Source of the DNA: an uncultured Collinsella sp.
GTDB taxonomy: Bacteria > Actinomycetota > Coriobacteriia > Coriobacteriales > Coriobacteriaceae
Length of the DNA: 64,000 nt
Direction of reading: 5' to 3'
Assembly (NCBI GenBank): GCA_900549085.1
Contig: URMO01000002.1
Span: forward strand, 53,558-117,557
Under the pieces are notes generated by a model. The model was not told the DNA's origin, did not search any database, and was given only the letters and a program-made list of their open reading frames with translations. The position numbers and the translations under genes were made by a program. This document shows, piece after piece, positions 1 to 10,096 of the stretch; position 1 is the first letter of the stretch, and every line of letters begins with the position of its first letter.

Positions 1-174
1 CCGCAGCCACATGAGCTCGGCATTGTCGTGCGTCACAAGCAGCACGCCTTGTTCAGCCGCCTCCGTGAGTCTGGCAAGCATCCTATTCCGCGCCAAGGTG
101 TTACGTGTTGCATGCTTGTGTTTGAGAACGGTATTAGACACTTCCATCACCACCACATCGGAGAAATGGGCCAT
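1..174 (-). CDS. partial ORF, unknown; ATPase-like segment
   Basis: An open frame runs off the left edge of the window, so the C-terminus is missing. The visible 58 residues include VVVMEVSNTVLKHKH and then LLVTHDNAELMW. The VTHD segment resembles the H-switch of ABC-type or MutS-type ATPases, which lies late in such proteins. Here it comes only about 46 residues after the first ATG, and the frame is closed by a stop near 244-246 inside the palindrome array. It may therefore be a 5'-truncated remnant of an ATPase gene cut by the repeats, or a small unrelated protein. No ribosome binding site is visible before the ATG. The assignment is weak. Confidence 0.35.
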   Translation of the reverse strand, partial: MAHFSDVVVMEVSNTVLKHKHATRNTLARNRMLARLTEAAEQGVLLVTHDNAELMWLR

Positions 175-200
175 CGCCGCTGTTGCCGCCGCTGACAAAT

Positions 201-498
201 GTCTTGATCTGCAACAGGAAGACAGTCTTTGAGCCTCTAGATGTTACAGATCAAGATCTTTCGGCACCGCGTCCAACCTTTGTCTCGATCTGTAACAGGT
301 AGGTCGAATTTTGGCCTGGAGATGTTACAGATTGAGACATTCCCCCAGCCAGGTTCCAAACGTCTCGATCTATAACAGTTAAGCGTTCTCCAGGCCCCCA
401 AACGTTACAGATTTAGACAAACCAGCAGAGCCCAATCATTCGTCTCGATCTGTAACAGTTAGACCGTGTTTTGACCGCCAGATGTTACAGATCAAGAC
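201..498. repeat. family 1 palindrome array, 4 units, 80-bp period
   Basis: Four tandem palindromes (201-257, 282-338, 362-418, 442-498). Each has a 16-nt left arm near GTCTCGATCTGTAACA, a loop of exactly 25 nt, and a right arm near TGTTACAGATCGAGAC. Linkers between units are 23 or 24 nt. Loops are not random: most have TAGRCC near the left side, a central TTTT and CYAG near the right side. The array fills the 366-bp space between two minus-strand reading frames, and I see no gene in it. The same family recurs at 7960-8176 and 9583-9719. The layout is like BIME elements (REP sequences in alternating orientation). Confidence 0.9.
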
Positions 499-540
499 AA
501 ACCGGCGGAGAACGACGCGGCGGCGCCAGTCCAACGAGCC

Positions 541-1248
541 CTACTCCCATTCCTGTTCGTAGATGTTGAGCGACTTCACATACCGTCCCTGGGCACCCAT
601 GATGTCGCGGACCAGCCTCAGAAAGAAGCTGATACACGAGGTGTCGAAACCATCTTCCAGATCTTCCGGATGAACGGCGCCAGGCCCGTCGACCGCCGTA
701 TCGCTCAGGCGCGCAATGTCGTAGAGGTAGAGCTGTCCCGCCGTCAGCCAAACATCGTCAACGCACGCGATGCGCACCGCAATCGCACCATCGCGCCAGT
801 GCTCTTTTTGCACGATATGTGGGTCGTAGACATCAAAACGTCGGTCGGTGCGCGTGTCGCGCAGCGCGACCATACCAGTCACAGGATCCTTGTCCAAAAT
901 GCCAAAGCGCGAGAAATACTGCGTGTCGCGCACCTGTTCGAGCCGTCTGAGCGAAGCAGGCGAAAGCGACGTCGGCGGCTCGTCCACATACAGCTCAAGC
1001 AGCGTCTTGCCGTGGCAATAGGAGCGCTCAAACAGCAGCCAATCGGTAAATGCCATGTTATAGGCCATGATTTCGCTTTGCGAAGGCTCCTCGCAATAGC
1101 TGAGCCATGGATCGACTATCACTTCGAACTGTGTGCGCGCCGACTCCAAAAACTGGAACTTGCGCAGCATCCAAAACTGGGCCATGTCGGCAATATCGTT
1201 ACCGACGGCCTCGGTCAGACGTCCCCGGTCCAAAACATAATCAGCCAT
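541..1248 (-). CDS. hypothetical protein, 235 aa
   Basis: I do not recognise this protein. It is 235 residues, acidic, rich in aromatic residues, with no signal peptide, membrane segment or cysteine cluster. The start is supported by an AGGAGG ribosome binding site 6-7 nt upstream of the ATG. Codon use is like the neighbours, so it is probably a real native gene. It stands alone: array 1 lies downstream and the gltBD terminator region lies upstream. The N-terminal half (FWMLRKFQFLESA, FTDWLLFERSY) reads as helical. A function cannot be given from sequence alone. Confidence 0.8.
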   Translation of the reverse strand: MADYVLDRGRLTEAVGNDIADMAQFWMLRKFQFLESARTQFEVIVDPWLSYCEEPSQSEIMAYNMAFTDWLLFERSYCHGKTLLELYVDEPPTSLSPASLRRLEQVRDTQYFSRFGILDKDPVTGMVALRDTRTDRRFDVYDPHIVQKEHWRDGAIAVRIACVDDVWLTAGQLYLYDIARLSDTAVDGPGAVHPEDLEDGFDTSCISFFLRLVRDIMGAQGRYVKSLNIYEQEWE

Positions 1249-1519
1249 GACATCCTCCTCAAACTGATGAACCTCAATTTGAGCTTACGAGGAGGGCAGG
1301 TGGTCGCCGCCAGCGCGGGCGAAATGGGCATAAGGCTGCAAACCAGATGCTGACCGAATACTTGACGGAACGCTTGACCGATACGTTATACCGAAGCAAA
1401 ACCCCAGTTAAACATAGGCAAATAAACAGAGATTTTGAGCTTGTCAGCCGCAGCCATCACGAAAACAGCAAGGCACCGCGAGCCCGCACGTCAGCAAATG
1501 AGCAGTCAGACGTTAAGGG
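1249..1519. other. intergenic, nothing recognised
   Basis: This non-coding stretch lies between the unknown 235-aa gene and the gltBD terminator. It must hold the promoter of the minus-strand gene ending at 541, but I cannot point to convincing -35/-10 boxes. The short plus-strand frames here lack ribosome binding sites and protein-like composition. Confidence 0.5.
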
Positions 1520-1538
1520 GTGTCCCCAACGACTAGAC

Positions 1539-1577
1539 AAAAAAGCGCGTCCCCAATGACTAGTCGTTGGGGACGCT
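1539..1577 (-). terminator. gltBD terminator built from family 3 repeat
   Basis: On the minus strand a 10-bp stem (GCGTCCCCAA with TTGGGGACGC) is followed by six T residues, directly downstream of the gltD stop. The stem carries the TAGTCGTTGGGGACG sequence that recurs near 36490, 37530 and 39541. A further copy of the arm (GTCCCCAACGACTAG, 1522-1536) gives an alternative, longer pairing. This is a good intrinsic terminator and an example of a repeat family serving as one. Confidence 0.8.
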
Positions 1578-1591
1578 CTTGAATGACTACC

Positions 1592-3073
<1,482 letters not shown>

Positions 3074-3078
3074 GGCAC

Positions 3079-6000
3079 TTACGCCTCCTTCTTGGTCGAA
3101 GCAACAGAGCTGGCAGCCACGGGCGCAGCGCCCGCGGCACCGCCCGCGACATCGAAGCGAGCGACATCCGCGGCGCTCGCGCGACCGGTCACAATGTCAA
3201 ACGCCAGCTCCTCTGCCTGTGCATGCGTCTTGCCCACGGCCTCGGCCGCAGCGACAATCGCCAGCACGCGCTCGTACTCGGTCGGAATGACCTTCACAAA
3301 GTGCTTGCTCATCGTCTCAAAGCTGTAGAGCAGCTTAATACCGCGCGGGCTCTGCGTCGCGTCCACGTGCTCCTGGATGAGCGCACGAATCTGCGCCAGC
3401 TCGCCGGCCGTCGGGGCCTTGAGCTCAACGCTCTCGTGGTTCACACGGGCATCGAGCGTGCCGTACTGGTCAAAGACATAGGCCACGCCACCCGTCATGC
3501 CGGCGGCGAAGTTCTGCCCGACCTCGCCCAGGATGAGCGCCAGACCGCCCGTCATGTACTCGCAGCCATGGTTGCCGCAGCCCTCGACCACCACGGTGGC
3601 GCCGGAGTTGCGCACGCCAAAGCGTTGGCCGGCCAGGCCGTTAATAAAGCCGCGGCCGCTCGTGGCGCCAAAGAATGCAACGTTGCCCACGATGATGTTC
3701 TCGTCGAACTTGTAGGTCGCATGCGGGTTGGGGCGCACCGACACCTCGCCGCCCGAAAGGCCCTTGCCAAAGTAGTCGTTGGCGTCGCCGCACACGTTGA
3801 GCGTAATGCCGCGCGGCAGGAAGGCACCAAAGCTCTGACCGGCCGAACCATCGCAATCGATGGTGATGGAGCCGGCGGGCAGACCCTCGGGATGTGCCTT
3901 GGTCACCGCGTTGCCCAGGATGGTGCCCACGCAGCGGTTGACGTTGGCGATATCGGCGCGGAAGCGAATCGGACGCAGGTGCGCACGGGCATCGGCCGTA
4001 TAGGGCACAAACAACGTGGAGTCGAGCGTCTTGTCGAGCTCGCTGTCCGCGGCCATCTGCGGCAGGAAGTGGCGACCGTCGGCACCCGGGATATGAGCGC
4101 CGAACTCGCAGGTCGCGCTCGCCAGCACGGGCGACAGATCGAGCAGGTTGGCCTTGCGGTTGCCCGGGACCTCGAGCTGGCGCAAGCACTCGGGATGGCC
4201 GACCATCTCGTCGACGGTGCGGAAGCCCAGGCTCGCCATGACCTCGCGCAGCTGCTCGGCAACAAAGAGCATAAAGTGCTCAACGTGCTCGGGCTTGCCG
4301 CGGAAGCCGCGACGCAGGCGGCAGTTTTGCGTGGCGATGCCGGCCGGGCAGGTATCCTGCTGGCAGTCGCGCTGCATGAGGCAGCCCATGGAGATGAGCG
4401 GCATGGTCGCGAAGCCAAACTCCTCGGCGCCCAGCAGACAGGCGACGGCAACATCGGTGCCGTCCATGAGCTTGCCGTCGGCCTCGAGCACCACGCGCGA
4501 GCGCAGGCCATTTTGAAGCAGCGTCTGCTGGGCCTCGGCAAGGCCGAGCTCCAGCGGCAGGCCCGCATGCCAGATGGAATCGCGCGCCGCGGCACCCGAG
4601 CCGCCGTTATGGCCGCTAATCAAGATCTTGTCTGCAGCACCCTTGGCCACACCGGTGGCGATGGTGCCGACGCCGGCCTCGCTGACCAGCTTGACCGACA
4701 CGCGTGCGCCGGGGTTGGCGTTCTTAAGGTCAAAGATCAGCTCCGCCAGGTCCTCGATGGAGTAGATGTCATGGTGCGGCGGAGGCGAGATCAGGCCGAT
4801 GCCGGGCGTGGACTGACGGACCTCGGCGATCCAGGGGTAGACCTTCTTGCCGGGCAGGTGGCCGCCCTCGCCGGGCTTGGCGCCCTGGGCCATCTTGATC
4901 TGAATCTCGAAGGCGCTGCACAGGTAGCGGCTCGTCACGCCAAAGCGCGCGCTTGCCACCTGCTTGATGGCGGAGTTCTTGGAGTCACCGTTAGCCAGCG
5001 GGGTCTCGCGGCGCGGATCCTCGCCGCCCTCGCCGGAGTTGGAACGGCCGTGCAGGCGGTTCATGGCGATGGCCATGCACTCGTGCGCCTCTTTGCTGAT
5101 GGAACCGTACGACATGGCGCCGGTGTTAAAGCGGCGAACGATGTTGAGCGCGGGCTCCACCTCGTCGAGCGAAACCGGCGTGCGGTCGCTGGCATCAAAG
5201 TCCAGCAGGTCGCGCAGGCGCACGGCGCGGCCGGTGCGATGCAGGCGGGTGCTGTACTCCTTAAAGGTGTCGTAGCTGTCCTCACGGCAAGCGGTCTGCA
5301 GCAGGTAGACGGTCTGGGGGTCAATCAGGTGATCCTCGCCACCGAGCGGACGCCACTTGGTCAGACCCAGCGTAGGCAGCTGATCGGGAGCCGGGCTCTT
5401 AAGGATGGCGAGCGCGGCATCGTAGCGCTCGTTTTGCTCGCATTCGACGTCCTCGACACCCATACCGCCCACACGGCTCACCGTGCCGGCGAAGTACGCG
5501 TTGACGAACTCCGACGTAAAGCCCACGGCCTCGAAGATCTGCGCCGAATGGTAGCTCTGCACCGTGGAGATGCCCATCTTGGACATGATGGAGACGATGC
5601 CGGCGGTCGCAGCCTTGTTGTAGTTGGCGATGCCCTGCTCGGCCGTCACGTCTAGGTCGCCGCGTGCCGCCAGATCACGGATGCACGCATGCGCGTTGTA
5701 CGGATAGACGCCGCTCGCGGAGTAGCCCACCAGCGCCGCAAAGTCGTGCGGGGACACGGCGTCACCACACTCCACCACGATGTCGGCAAAGGTACGCACG
5801 CCGGCGCGGATCAGGTGGTTGTGCACGCAGCCCACGGCGAGCAGCGACGGCACGGGTACCTCGCCCGCAGCGGCACGATCGCTCAACACCACGATGTTCA
5901 CGCCGTCGCGGACCGCAGCCTCAACGTCCTCGGCAAGCTGCTTGAGCGCAGCCTGCAGTGCGCCCTCGCCGGCATCGCGGCGGTACACGGCACGGAAGCG

Positions 6001-7776
6001 ACGGGTCTTAAAGCCCACGCGGTCGATGGCGCAGATACGCTCGAACTCCTCCTCGCTCAGCAGCGGACGCTCCAGGCGCACCAGCTGGCAGGCCGTGCGG
6101 GAGTCCTCGAGCAGGTTGCCGTGGTTGCCCAGGTAGAGCGTGGTCGAGGTGACCATGTGCTCGCGCAGGGCATCGATCGGCGGATTCGTGACCTGGGCGA
6201 ACAGCTGATAGAAGTAATCGAAGAACGAACGCGTCTTCTTGGACAGGCAGGCCAGCGGCGCGTCGATGCCCATCGAGGCGAGCGGTGCCTTGCCCTGCTG
6301 GGCCATGGGACGCACGACCTCGTCAACATCATCCCAGTGATACCCGAGCTTGGCCATACGCACGGCGGCGGGCACCTCGGCGTCCTCGGCGGACGTTGCC
6401 GCAACGGGCTCATCAAGCGCGTCAACGGTCAGCGTCTCCTCGGCAATCCAGTCGCGGTAGGGCTTTTCCTTGGCATAGCGGGCGCGCAGCTCATCGTTGT
6501 AGATCACGCGGCCGCGGGCAAAGTCGACCTCGAGCATCTGGCCCGGCCCCAGACAGCCGCTCGTCAGGATGTTCTCGGGGCTCACCTCGATGGTGCCCAC
6601 CTCGCTTGCCAGCATAAAGCGACCGTCGCGCGTCACATAGTAGCGGGCGGGGCGCAGACCGTTGCGGTCGAGGGCGGCACCCAGCGTGCGGCCGTCGGTA
6701 AAGGCGATGGCGGCAGGGCCGTCCCACGGCTCCATGAGCATGGACTGGTATGCGTCGTAGGCGCGGCGCTCCTCACTCAGGCTGTCGTTGTGGTCCCACG
6801 GCTCGGGCAGCAGCATGGACGCGGCACGCGTGAGCGGGCGACCGTTCATGACCAAAAACTCGAGCACATTGTCCAGAATCGCGGAATCGGAGCCCTCGCG
6901 GTTGATGATGGGCATCACGCGCTCAAGATCGTGCTGCAGCACGGGGCTATACAGATTGGGCTCGCGGGCGCGAATCCAGTTGACGTTGCCCTTGAGGGTG
7001 TTGATCTCGCCGTTGTGGATGATAAAGCGGTTGGGGTGCGCGCGCTCCCAGCTGGGCGTGGTGTTGGTGGAGTAGCGCGAGTGGACGAGCGCCACGGCCG
7101 TCTTGACGGCGGCGTCGTTGAGATCGATGAAGAAGCGGCGCATCTGCGTGGCAACCAGCATGCCCTTGTACACGATGGTGCGCGAGCTCATGGAGCACAC
7201 GTAGAAGATCTTGTCGCGCAGGGCAAACTCGGCGTCGGCCTTCTTCTCGATGGTGCGGCGGCACACGTACAGGCGACGCTCAAAGGCATCGCCGGCGGGC
7301 GTGTCGTCCGGACGGCCCAGGAAGGCCTGCAGGATAGTAGGCATGCAGGCGCGGGCCGTCGCGCCCAGGTCGTGCGGATCGACCGGCACCTCACGCCAAA
7401 AGAGCAGTGGCACGCCGGCCTCGGCGCAACCCTCCTCAAACACGCGACGGGCATCCTCTACGCCCTTGTCGTCCTGCGGGAAGAACAGCATGGCCACGCC
7501 ATAGTCGCCCTCTGCCGGCAGAATCTGGCCGCACTTTTGAGCCTCTTTACGGAAAAAGTGATGCGGAACCTGGAACAAGATGCCAGCGCCGTCGCCGGTG
7601 TTCTTCTCGAGTCCCGTGCCGCCGCGGTGCTCCAAGTTGACCAGAATGGACAGCGCATCGTCCAGAATCTGGTGATGGCGCTCGCCGTTGATATCGGCAA
7701 GCGCGCCGATGCCACATGCATCGTGGTCGAATTCGGGGCGATAAAGGCCCTGCTGCTGAGCGGAATCTGCCTGCAT
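3079..7776 (-). CDS. gltB: glutamate synthase large subunit GltB
   Basis: Alpha subunit of glutamate synthase, 1565 residues, full length. Residue C21 (in DHDACGIG) is the expected N-terminal nucleophile of the class II glutaminase domain after a 20-residue propeptide is removed. Next come the central domain, the FMN-binding synthase domain (GEGGHLPGKK, then SPPPHHDIYSIEDL) and the 3Fe-4S cysteines around residues 1130-1145 (MQRDCQQDTCPAGIA). The C-terminal glycine-rich beta-helix domain (GCGNHGCEYMTGG) is present. A GGGGAGG site precedes the ATG by 7 nt. The gene leads a gltB-gltD operon. Upstream lies a 520-bp region shared with the divergent mntH gene that contains palindrome array 2; no regulator gene is adjacent. 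Confidence 0.98.
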   Translation of the reverse strand: MQADSAQQQGLYRPEFDHDACGIGALADINGERHHQILDDALSILVNLEHRGGTGLEKNTGDGAGILFQVPHHFFRKEAQKCGQILPAEGDYGVAMLFFPQDDKGVEDARRVFEEGCAEAGVPLLFWREVPVDPHDLGATARACMPTILQAFLGRPDDTPAGDAFERRLYVCRRTIEKKADAEFALRDKIFYVCSMSSRTIVYKGMLVATQMRRFFIDLNDAAVKTAVALVHSRYSTNTTPSWERAHPNRFIIHNGEINTLKGNVNWIRAREPNLYSPVLQHDLERVMPIINREGSDSAILDNVLEFLVMNGRPLTRAASMLLPEPWDHNDSLSEERRAYDAYQSMLMEPWDGPAAIAFTDGRTLGAALDRNGLRPARYYVTRDGRFMLASEVGTIEVSPENILTSGCLGPGQMLEVDFARGRVIYNDELRARYAKEKPYRDWIAEETLTVDALDEPVAATSAEDAEVPAAVRMAKLGYHWDDVDEVVRPMAQQGKAPLASMGIDAPLACLSKKTRSFFDYFYQLFAQVTNPPIDALREHMVTSTTLYLGNHGNLLEDSRTACQLVRLERPLLSEEEFERICAIDRVGFKTRRFRAVYRRDAGEGALQAALKQLAEDVEAAVRDGVNIVVLSDRAAAGEVPVPSLLAVGCVHNHLIRAGVRTFADIVVECGDAVSPHDFAALVGYSASGVYPYNAHACIRDLAARGDLDVTAEQGIANYNKAATAGIVSIMSKMGISTVQSYHSAQIFEAVGFTSEFVNAYFAGTVSRVGGMGVEDVECEQNERYDAALAILKSPAPDQLPTLGLTKWRPLGGEDHLIDPQTVYLLQTACREDSYDTFKEYSTRLHRTGRAVRLRDLLDFDASDRTPVSLDEVEPALNIVRRFNTGAMSYGSISKEAHECMAIAMNRLHGRSNSGEGGEDPRRETPLANGDSKNSAIKQVASARFGVTSRYLCSAFEIQIKMAQGAKPGEGGHLPGKKVYPWIAEVRQSTPGIGLISPPPHHDIYSIEDLAELIFDLKNANPGARVSVKLVSEAGVGTIATGVAKGAADKILISGHNGGSGAAARDSIWHAGLPLELGLAEAQQTLLQNGLRSRVVLEADGKLMDGTDVAVACLLGAEEFGFATMPLISMGCLMQRDCQQDTCPAGIATQNCRLRRGFRGKPEHVEHFMLFVAEQLREVMASLGFRTVDEMVGHPECLRQLEVPGNRKANLLDLSPVLASATCEFGAHIPGADGRHFLPQMAADSELDKTLDSTLFVPYTADARAHLRPIRFRADIANVNRCVGTILGNAVTKAHPEGLPAGSITIDCDGSAGQSFGAFLPRGITLNVCGDANDYFGKGLSGGEVSVRPNPHATYKFDENIIVGNVAFFGATSGRGFINGLAGQRFGVRNSGATVVVEGCGNHGCEYMTGGLALILGEVGQNFAAGMTGGVAYVFDQYGTLDARVNHESVELKAPTAGELAQIRALIQEHVDATQSPRGIKLLYSFETMSKHFVKVIPTEYERVLAIVAAAEAVGKTHAQAEELAFDIVTGRASAADVARFDVAGGAAGAAPVAASSVASTKKEA

Positions 7777-7959
7777 CGCGATCCTCCCCTAGGTGTTAGA
7801 CAGTCAATTGACTAGGCATACTAGGTGCATCGCCGGTCCGTTGTGTTTCCCGCCCGTTTCGAAACAATCGCGTAACGCGCGCCCTACGAGTGGACACCGC
7901 CGACCTCAAGGGCGGCAACAAGGACCCCAAATTCGACCTGTAAGCTCACCGCTTCAAAC

Positions 7960-8176
7960 ATCTCAATCTGTAACAGGAAGACCCAATTTCGACGACTAGC
8001 TGTTACAGATTGAGATGTTTTTGAGAGACGGCTCCGAATGTCTCAATCTGTAACACGAAGGGCCGGTTTTGGCGGTCAGCTGTTACAGATCGAGATTTTC
8101 CATAGGACCATTTCTTCCTGTCTCGATCTGTAACACCTAGACCCAATTTCCATCCCCAGTTGTTACAGACCAAGAC
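7960..8176. repeat. family 1 palindrome array, 3 units, 80-bp period
   Basis: Three units (7960-8016, 8040-8096, 8120-8176) with 16-nt arms, 25-nt loops and 23-nt linkers, as in array 1. The first unit is a perfect 17-bp palindrome (CATCTCAATCTGTAACA with its complement), carrying changes in both arms that keep the pairing. The array occupies the divergent control region between gltB (minus) and mntH (plus). The remaining part, 7777-7958, holds no gene; near 7800-7825 it has short palindromic AGTCAATTGACT and CTAG-rich sequence that may belong to the gltB leader. Confidence 0.9.
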
Positions 8177-8233
8177 ATTTCGGCAGTCCCCTTTCACTAT
8201 CCTGTCCAAATACAGCAATTTTGTTAGTCATGG

Positions 8234-8262
8234 TTAACTTTTGAGCCTAAAACGGGTATCAT
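8234..8262 (+). promoter_or_regulatory. candidate mntH promoter
   Basis: TTAACT and TATCAT are separated by 17 bp, a good sigma-70 type arrangement, about 37 bp before the mntH ATG. TTTTGAGCCTAAAA lies in the spacer and could be an operator for a DtxR/MntR-type repressor, but it matches no consensus closely. Confidence 0.5.
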
Positions 8263-8298
8263 TTGCGGCGTCAAGCAAACGGCACACAGGAGCGCACC

Positions 8299-9555
8299 AT
8301 GCTCAACCATCTCAAACATCACTTTGGCTCCCCGCGCACCGGTGGCCACGGCGGACTCGACATCGCACGGCATATCGGCCCCGGACTGCTCGTGACCGTC
8401 GGCTTTATCGACCCGGGCAACTGGGCCTCCAATATGGCCGCGGGCTCGCAGTTTGGCTACGCGCTGCTGTGGATCGTCACGCTGTCCACGATCATGCTCA
8501 TCGTGCTGCAGCACAACGCGGCGCACTTGGGCATCGCCACGGGCATGTGTCTCGCCGAGGCCACGACGCGCCACCTGCCCCGCCTCGTCGGGCGTGCGAT
8601 ACTCGGCAGCGCGTATCTAGCCACGGTCGCCACCGCCATGGCCGAAGTCCTGGGCGGTGCGATCGCGCTTCAAATGCTCTTTGGCCTGCCCGTACGCGCC
8701 GGCTGCGTCATCGTGGCGGCGGCATCGATTGCCATGCTCATGACAAGCTCCTACAAACGCGCCGAGCGATGGATCATCGCCTTCGTGGGCGTGGTGGGAC
8801 TTTCGTTTTTAGCCGAGCTTGCACTAGTCAAGGTCGACTGGCCGCAAGCCGCCACAAGCTGGATCACACCCAGTATGCCCACCGGCTCGGCCGCGATTAT
8901 CGTAAGTGTCCTAGGCGCGGTCGTTATGCCCCACAACCTCTTCCTGCACTCCGAGGTCATCCAATCCATGCACTTCGAAGGCCAAGGCGAGCAGGTTATC
9001 GAAGAACGTCTGCGCTACGAGCTCTTCGACACGCTCTTTTCGATGGGCGTGGGCTGGGCAATCAACTCGGCCATGGTCATCCTGGCCGCAACGACCTTCT
9101 TTGCGCACGGCATTGTCGTTGACGACCTCGCCGTCGCAGCGGCTACACTCTCCCCCATTCTGGGCCCGGCAAGCTCGACCATCTTTGCGGTGGCACTGCT
9201 GTTTGCGGGACTATCGAGTAGTGTGACGGCGGGCATGGCGGCGGGAACCATCATCGCGGGCATGTTCGACGAGGAATACGACATCCACGACCGACATTCC
9301 TCGATCGGGGTGGCGGCCTGCTTCGTCGGCGCAGTGGCGGCGTGCTTGGTCGTCCCGAATCCTTTTGAGGGTCTCATTTGGAGTCAGGCGCTGCTGTCGC
9401 TTCAGCTGCCAATTACGGTCTTTGCGCTCATACGACTCACCAGCTCACGCCGCGTCATGGGCAAATACGCCAACTCGCGCCCGCTCAACGCGCTGCTCGT
9501 AGGGATCGGCACCATCGTGACGATTCTCGATGTCGTGTTGTTGACAGGAATGTAA
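8299..9555 (+). CDS. mntH: Nramp family divalent metal transporter
   Basis: Proton-coupled Mn(II)/Fe(II) importer of the Nramp family in the cytoplasmic membrane. The 418 residues form about eleven hydrophobic segments. The two metal-site motifs are present: DPGNW at 38-42 in the first helix and MPHN at 210-213 in the sixth. The ATG at 8299 is preferred over an in-frame ATG 12 codons upstream, because an AGGAG site lies 6 nt before it. The gene is a single transcription unit flanked on both sides by family 1 palindrome arrays. Substrate preference cannot be read with certainty; manganese is the usual one for this branch. Confidence 0.93.
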   Translation: MLNHLKHHFGSPRTGGHGGLDIARHIGPGLLVTVGFIDPGNWASNMAAGSQFGYALLWIVTLSTIMLIVLQHNAAHLGIATGMCLAEATTRHLPRLVGRAILGSAYLATVATAMAEVLGGAIALQMLFGLPVRAGCVIVAAASIAMLMTSSYKRAERWIIAFVGVVGLSFLAELALVKVDWPQAATSWITPSMPTGSAAIIVSVLGAVVMPHNLFLHSEVIQSMHFEGQGEQVIEERLRYELFDTLFSMGVGWAINSAMVILAATTFFAHGIVVDDLAVAAATLSPILGPASSTIFAVALLFAGLSSSVTAGMAAGTIIAGMFDEEYDIHDRHSSIGVAACFVGAVAACLVVPNPFEGLIWSQALLSLQLPITVFALIRLTSSRRVMGKYANSRPLNALLVGIGTIVTILDVVLLTGM

Positions 9556-9582
9556 TGAGACGGGGCACCTACCCAGGCAAAC

Positions 9583-9719
9583 GTCTCGATCTGTAACATC
9601 TAGACATCAAAAGCGGGTCTAGATGTTACAGATCGAGATCATTCCGAGGGACAGCTCCGTTTGTCTCAATCTGTAACACGTAGGCCCCGTTTTCACTGCT
9701 AGATGTTACAGATTAAGAC
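9583..9719. repeat. family 1 palindrome array, 2 units, 80-bp period
   Basis: Two units (9583-9639, 9663-9719) with 16-nt arms, 25-nt loops and a 23-nt linker. In the first unit the loop ends also pair (TCTAGAC with GTCTAGA), extending the stem to 22 bp with one outer G-T pair. The array starts 27 bp after the mntH stop, so it could also serve as its transcript end, although no T-run follows. With the rubredoxin terminator it fills the 309-bp gap between mntH and the rubredoxin gene. Confidence 0.9.
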
Positions 9720-9772
9720 AAACGGTCGGCTGGACTCACGACAGACAGGATCGGCTAACGGCAACCGTAATC

Positions 9773-9824
9773 CCTTGGGGACGGAGGAAAAGGGTCCCGG
9801 CCGGAATATCCGACCGGGACCCTT
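9773..9824 (-). terminator. rubredoxin terminator fused to family 4 half-repeat
   Basis: On the minus strand an 11-bp stem (AAGGGTCCCGG with CCGGGACCCTT, 9790-9824) is followed by TTTTCC. The downstream side is a half copy of the family 4 arm (ATCCCTTGGGGACGGAGG, from 9773). It terminates the rubredoxin gene. The full inverted form of that arm occurs at 22084 and 58351. Confidence 0.75.
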
Positions 9825-9864
9825 GGACAGAGCTATGTGTTGCTGCAAGTCGTGTGTCTGCGAG

Positions 9865-10008
9865 TTACTCCTCGACGAGCTCAAACTGATCGGGACCGAC
9901 GCCGCAAACCGGGCACACGTAGTCCTCGGGCAGCTCGGGCGTGTCGACCTCAACCTCGTAACCGCAAACGATGCACACGAACTTGTACGTCTTCTTCTCC
10001 TCAGCCAT
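9865..10008 (-). CDS. rubredoxin-like protein, 47 aa
   Basis: A 47-residue iron protein with two knuckles, CIVCG (C12, C15) and CPVCG (C32, C35), the four-cysteine site of rubredoxin. It is a small cytoplasmic electron carrier. The spacing of 16 residues between knuckles and the absence of the usual PxxW tryptophan make it closer to the rubredoxin domains of rubrerythrins and high-molecular-weight rubredoxins than to classical rubredoxin. A GAGAGGAG site lies 7 nt before the ATG. Upstream on the same strand lies the flavin reductase gene, so the two may work together in oxygen, peroxide or nitric oxide detoxification. The gene is nevertheless set apart by its own promoter. Confidence 0.9.
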   Translation of the reverse strand: MAEEKKTYKFVCIVCGYEVEVDTPELPEDYVCPVCGVGPDQFELVEE

Positions 10009-10051
10009 GATGTTCTCCTCTCGAACGTGACTGCTGGTGTACTTGCTTATT

Positions 10052-10079
10052 AGTATATATTCTCAATAATATAATGCAA
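10052..10079 (-). promoter_or_regulatory. candidate rubredoxin promoter
   Basis: On the minus strand TTGCAT and TATACT are separated by 16 bp, in an AT-rich island unlike the surrounding GC-rich sequence. The start codon is about 45 bp downstream. The inverted TTATTAG and AATAA elements around it could hold a PerR or Fur-type site, but I see no clear match. Confidence 0.5.
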
Positions 10080-10096
10080 GTATTTTTAAAACATTT

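Noticed and set aside
201..498. CRISPR array
   Set aside because: Repeat units alternate in orientation, spacers (loops) share conserved positions, and there are no cas genes or leader. The regular spacing is better explained as tandem palindromes.
5689..7815. 708-codon open frame on the plus strand
   Set aside because: It is antisense to gltB, caused by GC-rich codon bias. No ribosome binding site and no protein-like signature.
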